The notes under the pieces were generated by a model. The model did not search any database. It saw only the letters and a program-made list of their open reading frames with translations, and was not told the origin of the DNA. A stretch of DNA of 13,429 nucleotides from Mycetohabitans rhizoxinica HKI 454 (GTDB lineage Bacteria; Pseudomonadota; Gammaproteobacteria; Burkholderiales; Burkholderiaceae): NCBI RefSeq assembly GCF_000198775.1, contig NC_014718.1:1-13429 (forward strand). The letters run 5' to 3'. Positions 1 through 6,455 of this stretch are shown piece by piece. The position numbers were made by a program, and so were the translations under genes. How positions within the stretch are numbered: the stretch's first letter is position 1; each line of letters opens with the position of its first letter.

Positions 1-270
1 CCGGTTCGTACGGTCTAGCCAATCGAGCAGTGCCTGGTGGAAGGCCGGTGGATCCTGCATGTGTGCGTGTGGCCGAGATACTCAAATTCGATCAGCGTCG
101 CGGTTGGCACGCGCCAGTTCGGGATACCGTTCAAGCCGTGCCGCCGGTTAGCCGAAGCCTTCGAGTTCGGCGCCATAAGCCGGACCGTCATCCGGGGCCA
201 TCTCCGCGCAAGCCAGCGCGGCTATCGCGATACACACCAGGTAGAGCAATGGCACGAGCGTCGCGCGCAC
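1..270 (-). pseudogene. Alpha/beta hydrolase pseudogene with signal peptide, centre deleted
   Basis: Reading on the minus strand from a GTG at 270, the frame opens with a hydrophobic, signal-peptide-like stretch (VRATLVPLLYLVCIAIAALA), followed by PAYGAELEGF. In my memory that phrase sits just after the signal peptide of a common proteobacterial exported alpha/beta hydrolase family. A TAA (148-150) follows, then RYPELARA in the same frame. A frameshift near 85-100 leads into TATLIEFEYLGHTHMQDPP and then FHQALLDWLDRTNR at the left edge. GH in this tail would be the catalytic-histidine loop. The nucleophile elbow (G-x-S-x-G) and the roughly 250 residues normally between these ends are absent. 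So it is an internally deleted, frameshifted gene that cannot make an active enzyme. Family assignment rests on remembered motifs; a search with the two end segments would settle it. Confidence 0.68.
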
Positions 271-394
271 TTTTATAGGGCAATGCCAGGCAAGCGTGGT
301 CCGACTGCGAGTGTATGTGTATTGGTGGAGCGGCGTCCCTTTGATCGACTCACTGTATTGGTACCGGAACACCGGTGTGCCGTCTGATGGCATC

Positions 395-430
395 GGCACT
401 GATACTGACACCAATACCAATACTGGCACT
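395..430. repeat. Degenerate hexanucleotide tract (RRYACY x6)
   Basis: Six consecutive hexamers follow the pattern purine-purine-pyrimidine-A-C-pyrimidine: GGCACT, GATACT, GACACC, AATACC, AATACT, GGCACT. The tract lies between the unknown gene at 454-819 and the hydrolase pseudogene. On the minus strand it would read as alternating Val-x-Val residues in an otherwise unconvincing frame. It looks like an old, diverged microsatellite and not coding sequence. Confidence 0.5.
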
Positions 431-453
431 GGCTGCCGACGCGCCTGCACGGT

Positions 454-819
454 CTACGACATTGCGGCCGTTTTGTATTGGACTTGCGGCGGCCGGGGCG
501 CCGGCGTCGCGATCAGATCATAGACGTCGAACACGAACCACGTAATCAGTGGCACGCGTTGCGCGCCTGACACGCACACCACCTCGTCCGAGTGCGGGAA
601 GTCGTGCTCCAGCGATGGTGAGAACAGGGCAAGCAACGAGGCGTCGTGGCGGCAGCTCAGCCCGAGGTCGGACAGCGCCTCTGCTTCGATGTCGTGAAGG
701 CGCCGCCATGTCAGCGGCTCGCCGCGGACCCGATATCGGCCGGCGATCGCATGCACGATTCGCCGCAAATCGGCGGCGGCGCGATCGAACGCCCGTTCCG
801 AGAAAAATGCATCGTCCAT
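454..819 (-). CDS. Unknown 121-residue protein, likely LexA-controlled
   Basis: I do not recognise this protein. The start was set at the ATG at 819 because AAGGAG sits about six bases upstream (AAGGAGATAAAG-ATG). A longer open frame to 912 would run through the operator and lacks such a site. The N-terminal half is charged and probably helical (SERAFDRAAADLRRIVHAI, then LHDIEAEALSDLGLS). The C-terminal half is more hydrophobic (RVPLITWFVFDVYDLIA) and ends in a Pro/Gln-rich tail. No signal peptide is seen. Its start lies 21 bp from a near-perfect LexA box, so SOS induction is the natural inference, and it diverges from the gene at 896. Such small SOS-linked genes are often of phage or mobile-element origin, but I see no integrase or other phage gene here. 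Confidence 0.6.
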   Translation of the reverse strand: MDDAFFSERAFDRAAADLRRIVHAIAGRYRVRGEPLTWRRLHDIEAEALSDLGLSCRHDASLLALFSPSLEHDFPHSDEVVCVSGAQRVPLITWFVFDVYDLIATPAPRPPQVQYKTAAMS

Positions 820-840
820 CTTTATCTCCTTGCGTTCGTA

Positions 841-860
841 TACTGTATATTTATACAGGT
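841..860. promoter_or_regulatory. LexA (SOS) operator between divergent genes
   Basis: The sequence at 843-858 is CTGTATATTTATACAG, a CTG-N10-CAG palindrome with 7-bp arms (CTGTATA / TATACAG). It matches the gamma/beta-proteobacterial LexA consensus CTGTATATATATACAG at all but one position, and the flanking TA on the left also fits the extended consensus. It sits 21 bp from the ATG of the minus-strand gene and 35 bp from the ATG of the plus-strand gene, where LexA would block both promoters. A possible plus-strand promoter overlaps it (TTGCGT at 830-835, TATACA at 852-857). Confidence 0.85.
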
Positions 861-895
861 ATTGGCGCAAGTGGCGTTTTCCCGGAGGTGCCGCA

Positions 896-1171
896 ATGCC
901 CGGCAAACCCATGCGCCGCTCGATGCCGCAGGTGGCAGTATTCGTGGATGCGCTACGGGCGGCGTTCGGCGACGTGGAAATCGATTCAATGATTGCACGC
1001 GGCTTGGCCGGCGAGCCGGTGTTCTATGCGCAGGAGGGGGGCGAGTCGATCGGCACGCCTGTGCCATGCAGCAGTGAAGGATGGCGTGGCGCCGGCCTGG
1101 CCGCGCGTCACTATTGTCCTGATTGCAGCGGCGATTGCGTCGGTACCGCACGCCGCTGCACCAAGCCGTAG
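896..1171 (+). CDS. Unknown 91-residue protein, divergent partner at the LexA box
   Basis: The start at 896 is supported by GGAGGTG a few bases upstream. The first part (SMPQVAVFVDALRAAFGDV, then EIDSMIARGLAGEPVFYA and EGGESIGTP) has the feel of short hypothetical proteins found on Burkholderia accessory elements, but I cannot name a family. The last part carries four cysteines (HYCPDCSGDC and RRCTKP), which might bind metal. The change in character after about residue 50 could mean that the tail was acquired by a frameshift or deletion. It is probably transcribed from the promoter overlapping the LexA operator. Cytoplasmic, with no signal peptide or membrane segment. Confidence 0.5.
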   Translation: MPGKPMRRSMPQVAVFVDALRAAFGDVEIDSMIARGLAGEPVFYAQEGGESIGTPVPCSSEGWRGAGLAARHYCPDCSGDCVGTARRCTKP

Positions 1172-1253
1172 CAGCCCCGTTTTCTGTTGGTGCGACAGGC
1201 ATTTAGCATGTGTATCCAATGGTTGTCCACATCGTTGCAAACAAAATTTGTGA

Positions 1254-2340
1254 ATAAGCCGGCGTATGCTTGAACGTTGGTGGCTGCGACACCCGTCGGA
1301 TGCTGAGCGGTGTCATTCAATTCAATGAGAGTTCGTCGTGAGAACGATCTTCGCTTGCCGGTCTCGGCTCGCGTGTCTGTGGCTCGTCGTGTTGTTTTTG
1401 CCGCTGCGCCACTTGCGCTTGTGCATGTCCCACTCGGTCGTCGAGCCGGCAGCTCACGAGCGCGTCTCGATCGCGCTCGATGCAATGGCGCCTGGTGTTT
1501 ATGCCGTGAACTGGTGGCTGTCGCTTTGGACGGGTGCCGCACGCATGGCCGCTATTCATTCGCTGTCAGGTAGCACTATCCGTTCACCCCGAAGTAGCAT
1601 GTGCCGCTTGGGTCGGTGACATCAAGCCAGCCGATGTGGCGCGACAGCGGTGCCGGCTGGCACAAGCTGCTCAAGGTCAGCTGCTCGTTGCCCGTTATTG
1701 CGCGGTGGGAAACAAATGCCGCGGGCTCAAGCACTTGCGCCGCTTGTCCCGAGGATATTCACAGGGACGTTCACAAAATCTGTGGAGAACTGCGTGCACT
1801 CGTGTTCGCACATCACGTCCGAGCGTGATGTCGTTGTCACCGTGTGGTCAGCGCCGAAGTGCATGTTGAAATAGTTTTTCTGCGTCATGCTACCCTCGCG
1901 CCATGTCCAACTCCAGACCGTTTCCTGCTTCATTGGTTAGACGGCGACGTTACTGGGCTTGCTAAGCAGTATAGCGGCGAAGATCAGGTCGGAGCGTCGA
2001 CAAGCGCAATCGCCGTCGTATCTGTTCATTTCGGCATTTGCTTTTCTGCAAATCCGTAATTAATGTTGAAGTCAAATCTATTACGCGGGTTTGTAGTCGG
2101 CATCAGTCAGATGGCGCTCAACGTCTTCGAGACTGAGAAGATCATTCCAGGTCCTTATCCGACATTTTCTTACCCTATAGCGCAGTCACTGTAAGCAAAT
2201 CGTCAGTAAGTCGTTAGAGTGCCGGGGGTCATCCGTCGACGGCTTATAGAAGGACAGCGTGAAAGAGCCAGCTTGCTGCTTGTGCGAAGCAGGAAAAGTC
2301 TTGTTGTGTATTCTTAGAATTATTAACTTGTTAGTTTAAT
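1254..2340. other. About 1.1 kb without a convincing gene
   Basis: No open frame here has both a good ribosome-binding site and a recognisable protein. The best candidates are 1338-1619 (+, listed separately), 1727-1888 (-, 53 codons) and a short protein-like minus-strand stretch at about 2070-2150 (WNDLLSLEDVERHLTDADY, ending in TAA). The left end has two 9-mers resembling DnaA boxes (TTGTCCACA 1223-1231, TGTGAATAA 1249-1257), too few to argue for an origin. A short perfect stem (CTGCTT 2276-2281 / AAGCAG 2287-2292) and a markedly AT-rich stretch (about 2300-2400) precede the autotransporter; its promoter is probably there, but I see no clean -35/-10 pair. The region is best read as decayed sequence. 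Confidence 0.5.
1338..1619 (+). CDS. Doubtful 93-residue ORF with one membrane-like segment
   Basis: The frame starts at a GTG with no clear ribosome-binding site. It opens with a basic-hydrophobic stretch (CRSRLACLWLVVLFLPLRHL) like a signal anchor, then SHSVVEPAAHERVSIALDAM and a Trp-rich part (YAVNWWLSLWTGAARMA). The tail after about residue 75 looks random. The first half vaguely recalls small Burkholderia membrane proteins, but I cannot assign a family. It may be the truncated start of a lost gene or chance. The overlapping frame at 1310-1573 looks like a shadow. Confidence 0.2.
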   Translation: MRTIFACRSRLACLWLVVLFLPLRHLRLCMSHSVVEPAAHERVSIALDAMAPGVYAVNWWLSLWTGAARMAAIHSLSGSTIRSPRSSMCRLGR

Positions 2341-2364
2341 AATAAATTGACGTTTTTTGAAGAT

Positions 2365-4500
2365 ATGAAATTAAAATTCACTCCCGGTCAATGTGCGGAA
2401 CGTATCCGTTTATTTTCATCAAACCGCGTGCTGCGCGCGATTATGTCGTGCGCGGTCGTCTATTTCGCAGTAGATAGCACGGACGTAAATGCTACAGAAG
2501 AAAGGAAAAACAAGTTGCACGTATCGGGTTCTTCCAATTCTGAGCAACCGGCAGGGCTAAGTAAAAAGGCGCAGAAGAAGCAGAAAAAAGAGCAGGGAGC
2601 ACGGCAGTCAGTTCTAGATAGGCAGGAAGCGCGGCGAAGAGCTCAAGAGGAGCAGGAAGCGAAGCGGGTAGTCGAAAAGTTGTTGCAGGATCAAAAGGAG
2701 CAGGAAGAGAAGCGGGTAGTTCAAGAGCAGCCGGAAGCGAAGCGGGTAGCTCAAGAGCAGCCGGAAGCGAAGCGGGTAGCTCAAGAGCAGCCGGAAGAGA
2801 AGCGGGTAGTTCAAGAGCAGCCGGAAGAGAAGCGGGTAGTTCAAGAGCAGCCGGAAGAGAAGCGGGTAGCTCAAGAGCAGCCGGAAGAGAAGCGGGTAGT
2901 TCAAGAGCAGCCGGAAGAGAAGCGGGTAGTTCAAGAGCAGCCGGAAGAGAAGCGGGTAGTTCAAGAGCAGCCGGAAGAGAAGCGGGTAGCTCAAGAGCAG
3001 CCGGAAGAGAAGCGGGTAGCTCAAGAGCAGCCGGAAGAGAAGCGGGTAGTTCAAGAGCAGCCGGAAGAGAAGCGGGTAGCTCAAGAGCAGCCGGAAGAGA
3101 AGCGGGTAGCTCAAGAGCAGCCGGAAGAGAAGCGGGTAGTTCAAGAGCAGCCGGAAGAGAAGCGGGTAGCTCAAGAGCAGCCGGAAGAGAAGCGGGTAGT
3201 TCAAGAGCAGCCGGAAGAGAAGCGGGTAGCCCAAGAGCAGCAGGAAGTAGGTCAACAGGAGGAAGCGTTGGCGCAGGTCCATGAGGAAGAGGCACACCAG
3301 CAAGAGGAAGCGTCGAATCAAGTAAAAGAGGAACCGGCGCAGCAAGAGAGCGCGGCCGTCGACTCGAAGCCGCGCGAGGCCGTAGCATTGATCGACGACA
3401 AGCCTTCGCCCGACGATCGTCTGCGTGAAATGATCGCTTCGTACTCTCTGCTGGAGGGCAACGTGCTTCACAGCGCCGAGCGCATGTCGGAAGACGGCAC
3501 CATTGTGGTGGGTGAAGGCTTCATTAACGGACGTGCACAGCCATTCATTGCGCGTGACGATGAAGGCAAGATTGGGATTGTGGGCTTGCTCGACCTAAAC
3601 GACTCGCTAAACAACGCGACCTTGTACAGTTCCGTGTTGCAATCTGCGGTGCAAACGTTTGTTCAGGATAGCATGCGTTGCAGCAACTTCGACCAATACG
3701 GCGTGTGCATCTCGGCTGGTGCGCTATACAGCCACAATGCGGGCAAAGTGAACGGTGCAAACTGGCAGGGCGAATTCAGTGCGGCATACCGAATCAACGA
3801 CGACTGGATTGCCGGCTTGGGCTACCAGGCGCCGAGCTATCGCTTTGACGTAAGCAACGACACAATGCGTAACCGTGCCAGCTTGTTCGGGTTATTCGCC
3901 GAGTACGGAACCCGTACTCGCCCGGGCGTGTTTGCCCGCGTCGCGTTGGGTTACCAGCAAGGCGACTTATCCATCGACCGGTCTTACCTGACTGCCTCCG
4001 GCGTGGATCGGTCCAAAGGCGACACAACGGTTGCACAGCGCGCAGTATCGACGCAGGGTGGCTACGTGTTCGCCGTACGGAACGCCAGCATCATGCCTTA
4101 CCTGGGCATTGACTATTTGCGCACAAAGCTCGGTGACTACACTGAGACGTCCGGCCAGTTCCCAGTTCGTTTCAGTGCTCGTACCGACGGGAACGTATAC
4201 GGCACAGTGGGTCTGAGCAGCCACTTGCGCTTCACAGATCAAACGGTCATTTCGGCGGGCGTCAAGCATGTCCAACGATTGAGCAGGAGCAATGATCCGG
4301 TGTCGGCCAGCGTGTCAGCATTCGATCCGTTCGTGGTCGGCGCGGAGTCGACACGCCAATGGAGCGAGATTAGTGTCGGTGGCCGATTCGCGACGCCGGT
4401 GAAAGCGTCAAGCTTGGATATCGGATACCGCCGTCGCTTCGCAAGTGGTGCGGCCGTCGCGCAGGACATGGGGTCGGTGTTCTTCACGATGGGCTTCTGA
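2365..4500 (+). CDS. Autotransporter with 18 decapeptide repeats and a beta-barrel
   Basis: A 711-residue outer-membrane protein. I chose the ATG at 2365; a TTG at 2347 is in frame but less likely. Residues 1-45 hold a basic then hydrophobic export signal (RAIMSCAVVYFAV). Residues 60-112 are Lys/Gln/Glu-rich. Residues 113-292 are 18 units of PEEKRVVQEQ or PEEKRVAQEQ, with EA for EE in units 2 and 3 and Q for P in unit 1. Residues 293-345 are acidic and Gln-rich. A HAF-like motif follows at about 375-397 (SEDGTIVVGEGF, then GRAQPFIA). From about 450 to 711 there are alternating amphipathic strands ending in VFFTMGF, the terminal aromatic signature of an autotransporter barrel. By family knowledge, the barrel would expose the repeat stalk at the cell surface. 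Adhesion or host contact is plausible but inferred. The repeat number probably varies between strains. It is flanked on both sides by decayed sequence. Confidence 0.85.
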   Translation: MKLKFTPGQCAERIRLFSSNRVLRAIMSCAVVYFAVDSTDVNATEERKNKLHVSGSSNSEQPAGLSKKAQKKQKKEQGARQSVLDRQEARRRAQEEQEAKRVVEKLLQDQKEQEEKRVVQEQPEAKRVAQEQPEAKRVAQEQPEEKRVVQEQPEEKRVVQEQPEEKRVAQEQPEEKRVVQEQPEEKRVVQEQPEEKRVVQEQPEEKRVAQEQPEEKRVAQEQPEEKRVVQEQPEEKRVAQEQPEEKRVAQEQPEEKRVVQEQPEEKRVAQEQPEEKRVVQEQPEEKRVAQEQQEVGQQEEALAQVHEEEAHQQEEASNQVKEEPAQQESAAVDSKPREAVALIDDKPSPDDRLREMIASYSLLEGNVLHSAERMSEDGTIVVGEGFINGRAQPFIARDDEGKIGIVGLLDLNDSLNNATLYSSVLQSAVQTFVQDSMRCSNFDQYGVCISAGALYSHNAGKVNGANWQGEFSAAYRINDDWIAGLGYQAPSYRFDVSNDTMRNRASLFGLFAEYGTRTRPGVFARVALGYQQGDLSIDRSYLTASGVDRSKGDTTVAQRAVSTQGGYVFAVRNASIMPYLGIDYLRTKLGDYTETSGQFPVRFSARTDGNVYGTVGLSSHLRFTDQTVISAGVKHVQRLSRSNDPVSASVSAFDPFVVGAESTRQWSEISVGGRFATPVKASSLDIGYRRRFASGAAVAQDMGSVFFTMGF
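2701..3240 (+). repeat. Tandem array of 18 in-frame 30-bp units
   Basis: The unit is CCGGAAGAGAAG followed by CGGGTAGTTCAAGAGCAG. It recurs without a gap or length change for 540 bp. Unit 1 begins CAG in place of CCG, units 2 and 3 have GCG for GAG, and the last has a silent CCC-type change (GTAGCC). Otherwise only one base varies, GTT or GCT, giving Val or Ala at unit position 7. That V/A choice runs, unit by unit, V A A V V A V V V A A V A A V A V A. Degenerate units lie just upstream (about 2650-2685). Near-identity implies recent expansion or homogenisation. The unit has no stop codon in several frames on either strand, which produces long spurious frames. Confidence 0.97.
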
Positions 4501-4503
4501 TCT

Positions 4504-4875
4504 TCACTGCGCGGACTGCTGTGGACGGCGCGTGGCGTGGGCGCGCATGAATGCACAGCGTACCTCGAAGCGCACGGCATCGACTACTTTGCCGTGCGCG
4601 TCCACCTGCTCCAGCAGATGACGGCCCGGCCGTGGTGGTCAGTCGATGCGCCTTACGGAACCGAATAGCTTGTTGTTCAGCCGTCAGAACACCGCTCCGA
4701 TGGGCCGGGTGCGCATCCGAAGCCAGTGCGCGGCCGGGATATCAGGCTCCTGCACAACGATCGTATTTTCGGTAAGGTCATTTCCGAGCCGGTTTTCGGG
4801 TCGTCAATGCACGTCGAGAAGAGCAGTGAGGGAAAGTTGTCGTCGCCACAGCGCTTGCGCAGCTCCAAAGGCTTG
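4504..4875 (-). pseudogene. Unrecognised pseudogene with in-frame TGA codons
   Basis: One minus-strand frame stays protein-like for about 370 bp but is broken by TGA at 4804-4806, 4684-4686 and 4639-4641. Another TGA lies at its upstream limit (4876-4878). The segments read AAQALWRRQLSLTALLDVH, RPENRLGNDLTENTIVV with PAAHWLRMRTRPIGAVF, RLNNKLFGSVRRID, and HLLEQVDAHGKVVDAVRFEV up to a terminal TGA at 4504-4506. At least two interruptions fall where a Trp would read naturally, consistent with TGG to TGA change. The phrase RPIGAVF weakly recalls the chorismate-lyase/DUF98 fold, but I would not name it on that. It converges on the autotransporter gene, with stops four bases apart. Weak TACAAT-type -10 upstream (4929-4934). 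Confidence 0.45.
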
Positions 4876-4879
4876 TCAA

Positions 4880-5250
4880 TCTTCAGTATCCCTTGACAAT
4901 CGTTGCGGCCCGACGCTAGTTCGACCCTATTGTAGTCGCTGACCCGCGCGTGGGCGTTCGCGACTGGCTGGACATTTGATCCTGCTACATGGACGCGATG
5001 CACAACGGGCGTGGTTCCACCATCTGCCCGGCAACGAGCCACTCTTGGCGAAGGTTTACTTGCGGTTTGTCACGACCGTGTGATTTTATACGAGACGCGC
5101 AATGACGGTGACTCGCCCATAGGTGCCTCAACAGGCAGTCGGGAGGGCACAGTCGCGCGAATCCGGCGTGCCAGCCCGCCGGGCCGGGGTCACGTCGCGG
5201 CCTGCCTGGGGCTGTGCCGCGTGGTGGCGCGAGTGCGGCACAGGCGTGGC
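4880..5250. other. No supported gene
   Basis: This stretch lies between the unknown pseudogene and the DUF6356-type gene. Open frames cross it (5011-5430 +, 4677-5042 -), but none has a recognisable protein or a ribosome-binding site. A short plus-strand stretch near 4985-5065 (AWFHHLPGNEPLLAKVYLRF) reads like part of a protein and stops at a TGA, so it may be another gene remnant. I see no terminator, RNA gene or repeat. Confidence 0.4.
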
Positions 5251-5511
5251 TCAGGCGTGCGGCGGCTGGCCGGATATCGGCTGGTGCCGGAGAGCACCGC
5301 CCGACCGGTGGAGCACCATGCGCTCGTAGAGCCGGGACACGGTTGTGCTGCCCGTCTTGACGAACAAAAACGGAAACAAGCCATGCACGAGCGCAGCGAA
5401 CGCGGCCAACAGCATCGGGCCGCCAAATGAGAACGACGCTCTCATGTGTTGCAAATAGCTTTCGCCGACAGAAGCCGGGTGCCGTGTAAACGCGCCGAAC
5501 AGGATTTTCAT
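5251..5511 (-). CDS. DUF6356-family small membrane protein
   Basis: An 86-residue protein. The N-terminal phrase (FTRHPASVGESYLQHM) followed by a hydrophobic segment (MLLAAFAALVHGLFPFLFV) and TGSTTVSRLYERMV matches what I know of DUF6356 proteins, short proteobacterial proteins with the same HPASVGESY and HGLFPFLF motifs. Function is unknown. One, perhaps two, membrane passes are likely, at about residues 30-52. The start at 5511 fits the family's usual beginning, though no strong ribosome-binding site is seen; the longer open frame to 5790 runs antisense through the Lrp gene and is not expected to be translated. It diverges from the Lrp-type regulator 130 bp away, so it is a reasonable regulatory target. 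Confidence 0.75.
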   Translation of the reverse strand: MKILFGAFTRHPASVGESYLQHMRASFSFGGPMLLAAFAALVHGLFPFLFVKTGSTTVSRLYERMVLHRSGGALRHQPISGQPPHA

Positions 5512-5593
5512 GGGCAGCGCTCGAGTCGATAGGTTTGATTCAACGAGCCGACGTGTCTCAAGCCGGCGGCCGTGTGCATGACAAAGACAATCA

Positions 5594-5599
5594 TATAAT
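5594..5599 (+). promoter_or_regulatory. Consensus -10 box (TATAAT) upstream of the Lrp gene
   Basis: TATAAT lies 43 bp ahead of the regulator's ATG within the 130-bp divergent intergenic region. The -35 region at the right distance (CGTGTG, 5571-5576) is poor, so activation or an extended promoter may be needed. Lrp/AsnC proteins commonly regulate themselves, so operator sites may overlap, but I cannot define one. Confidence 0.5.
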
Positions 5600-5641
5600 C
5601 GAGGGCGTGAAAAAGGATTGCAAATTTGTTCGCGGTGATAG

Positions 5642-6169
5642 ATGGAACTAGAAAAATTTTCTAACATTAACCCGTCCATGGACAAGATAGATGCCAAAAT
5701 ATTGTCGTTGCTGCAGCACGACGCATCCCTCGGATTGAACGACATTGCCAAGGCGGTGAACCTGTCGCCGACGCCGTGCTGGCGCCGCATACAGAAACTG
5801 CGCGAGGACGGCGTGATTCAGCGGCAAGTTGTGTTGTGCGATCCGACCAAACTTAATCTCGGATTGACCGCATTCGTGACAATCCGCGCGAGCCAGCACA
5901 ACGACGGATGGACGAGCCGTTTCCTGAAGGGGGTGACGGCAATCCCGGAAATCGTGGAAATTTACCGGATGACCGGCGACGTCGATTACTTGCTGAAAGT
6001 GGTGGTGCCTGACATCGCCGGCTATGACAACGTATACAAGCGGCTGATCAAGGCCGCCGAGCTGCTCGATGTGAGCGCGAGTTTCGCGATGGAGGTGGTC
6101 AAACATACGACCGCTTTCCCGCTGGATCATGTCACTGACCGCCGCGCACGGGCCACGTCTCGACGATGA
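5642..6169 (+). CDS. Lrp/AsnC-family transcriptional regulator
   Basis: A 175-residue DNA-binding regulator. Residues about 13-60 form the AsnC-type winged helix-turn-helix (MDKIDAKILSLLQHDASL, then LNDIAKAVNLSPTPCWRRI and KLREDGVIQR). Residues about 75-155 form the ligand-binding RAM domain (IPEIVEIYRMTGDVDYLLKV, then VVPDIAGYDNVYKRLI). Lrp proteins bind DNA as dimers or octamers and respond to amino acids. The start at 5642 gives 12 residues ahead of the typical MDKID beginning; the ATG at 5678 is the alternative and neither has a strong ribosome-binding site. The last ~15 residues are basic and Arg-rich, and the gene's end abuts the ammonium-transporter remains, so the tail may have been altered by that decay. 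Likely targets are itself, the divergent DUF6356-type gene and perhaps the LysE exporter downstream; this is inference. Confidence 0.92.
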   Translation: MELEKFSNINPSMDKIDAKILSLLQHDASLGLNDIAKAVNLSPTPCWRRIQKLREDGVIQRQVVLCDPTKLNLGLTAFVTIRASQHNDGWTSRFLKGVTAIPEIVEIYRMTGDVDYLLKVVVPDIAGYDNVYKRLIKAAELLDVSASFAMEVVKHTTAFPLDHVTDRRARATSRR

Positions 6170-6455
6170 TGAGCAGCTGCGCTGGGCGTGCGCCGGCATG
6201 GTGCTTACGATGTACGCGGGCTTTGCCTTCCTTGAGTTGGGCACGGTACGCAAGAAGAATTAGGTCAATGCGCTGGTCAAGTTCTTTTTTCTGCTGATAT
6301 TTGCGGCGGCTATCCCGGCAATCATCTCGGGCGGTATCGTCGTATATGGCCTGATCCGCCTGTGTGTTGGCCTGTGCCTGGACGCGCAGAACGAGTTCAC
6401 CGGCGCGGATCTGTCGACCCATCGGAACTCGACGCCGGAGCACGAGACCAGCTGA
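6165..6455 (+). pseudogene. amt: Ammonium transporter (Amt) pseudogene, centre deleted
   Basis: The frame reads AGMVLTMYAGFAFLELGTVR, then KKN, an in-frame TAG at 6261-6263, and VNALVK. In Amt proteins this segment is usually RKKNQVNALVK, so CAG appears to have become TAG. It continues FFFLLIFAAAIPAIISGGI, a later helix of the same family, then jumps to VVYGLIRL and DAQNEFTGADLSTHR, the cytoplasmic C-terminal tail of Amt. It ends HETS then TGA TAG, which looks like a terminal Trp codon (TGG) mutated just before the original stop. Intact relatives have about 400-450 residues, so around three quarters is missing in two steps. The gene would have carried ammonium across the inner membrane. No function remains. 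No GlnK gene lies beside it. Confidence 0.88.

Noticed and set aside
148..450. 100-residue minus-strand gene with a Val-rich start
   Set aside because: Its first half is only the translated hexamer tract, and its second half is the signal-peptide region of the hydrolase pseudogene.
1074..1253. Plus-strand frame from a GTG with a signal-peptide-like segment (RVTIVLIAAAIASVPHAAA)
   Set aside because: It overlaps the better-supported gene at 896-1171, has no ribosome-binding site, and has no recognisable mature part. It could be a relic of a neighbouring gene but is not supported.
1223..1789. DnaA-box-like 9-mers (TTGTCCACA, TGTGAATAA, and weaker ATATTCACA and TTCTCCACA) suggesting a replication origin
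   Set aside because: Only one matches the consensus fully, spacing is wide, and no dnaA, dnaN, rep or par gene or AT-rich unwinding region is nearby.
1727..1888. Minus-strand 53-codon frame with a GAGGG ahead of its ATG
   Set aside because: The protein has no recognisable feature and its composition looks random; one short purine run is weak evidence.
2070..2150. Minus-strand protein-like stretch (WNDLLSLEDVERHLTDADY) ending in TAA
   Set aside because: It looks like the start or middle of a real protein, but it is under 30 residues with no start site or family match, so it is mentioned only as a possible remnant.
2492..3471. Two long minus-strand open frames (about 290 residues each) with Leu/Pro/Ala or Leu/Arg repeats opposite the autotransporter
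   Set aside because: They exist only because the 30-bp unit lacks stop codons in those frames. There is no ribosome-binding site, and the plus-strand frame has a signal region, a barrel and a terminal aromatic residue.
4504..4880. In-frame TGA codons as recoding (Trp or selenocysteine)
   Set aside because: Intact genes in the window use TGA as a normal stop (for example the autotransporter and the lipoprotein), and no SECIS-like element is seen. Decay is the simpler reading.
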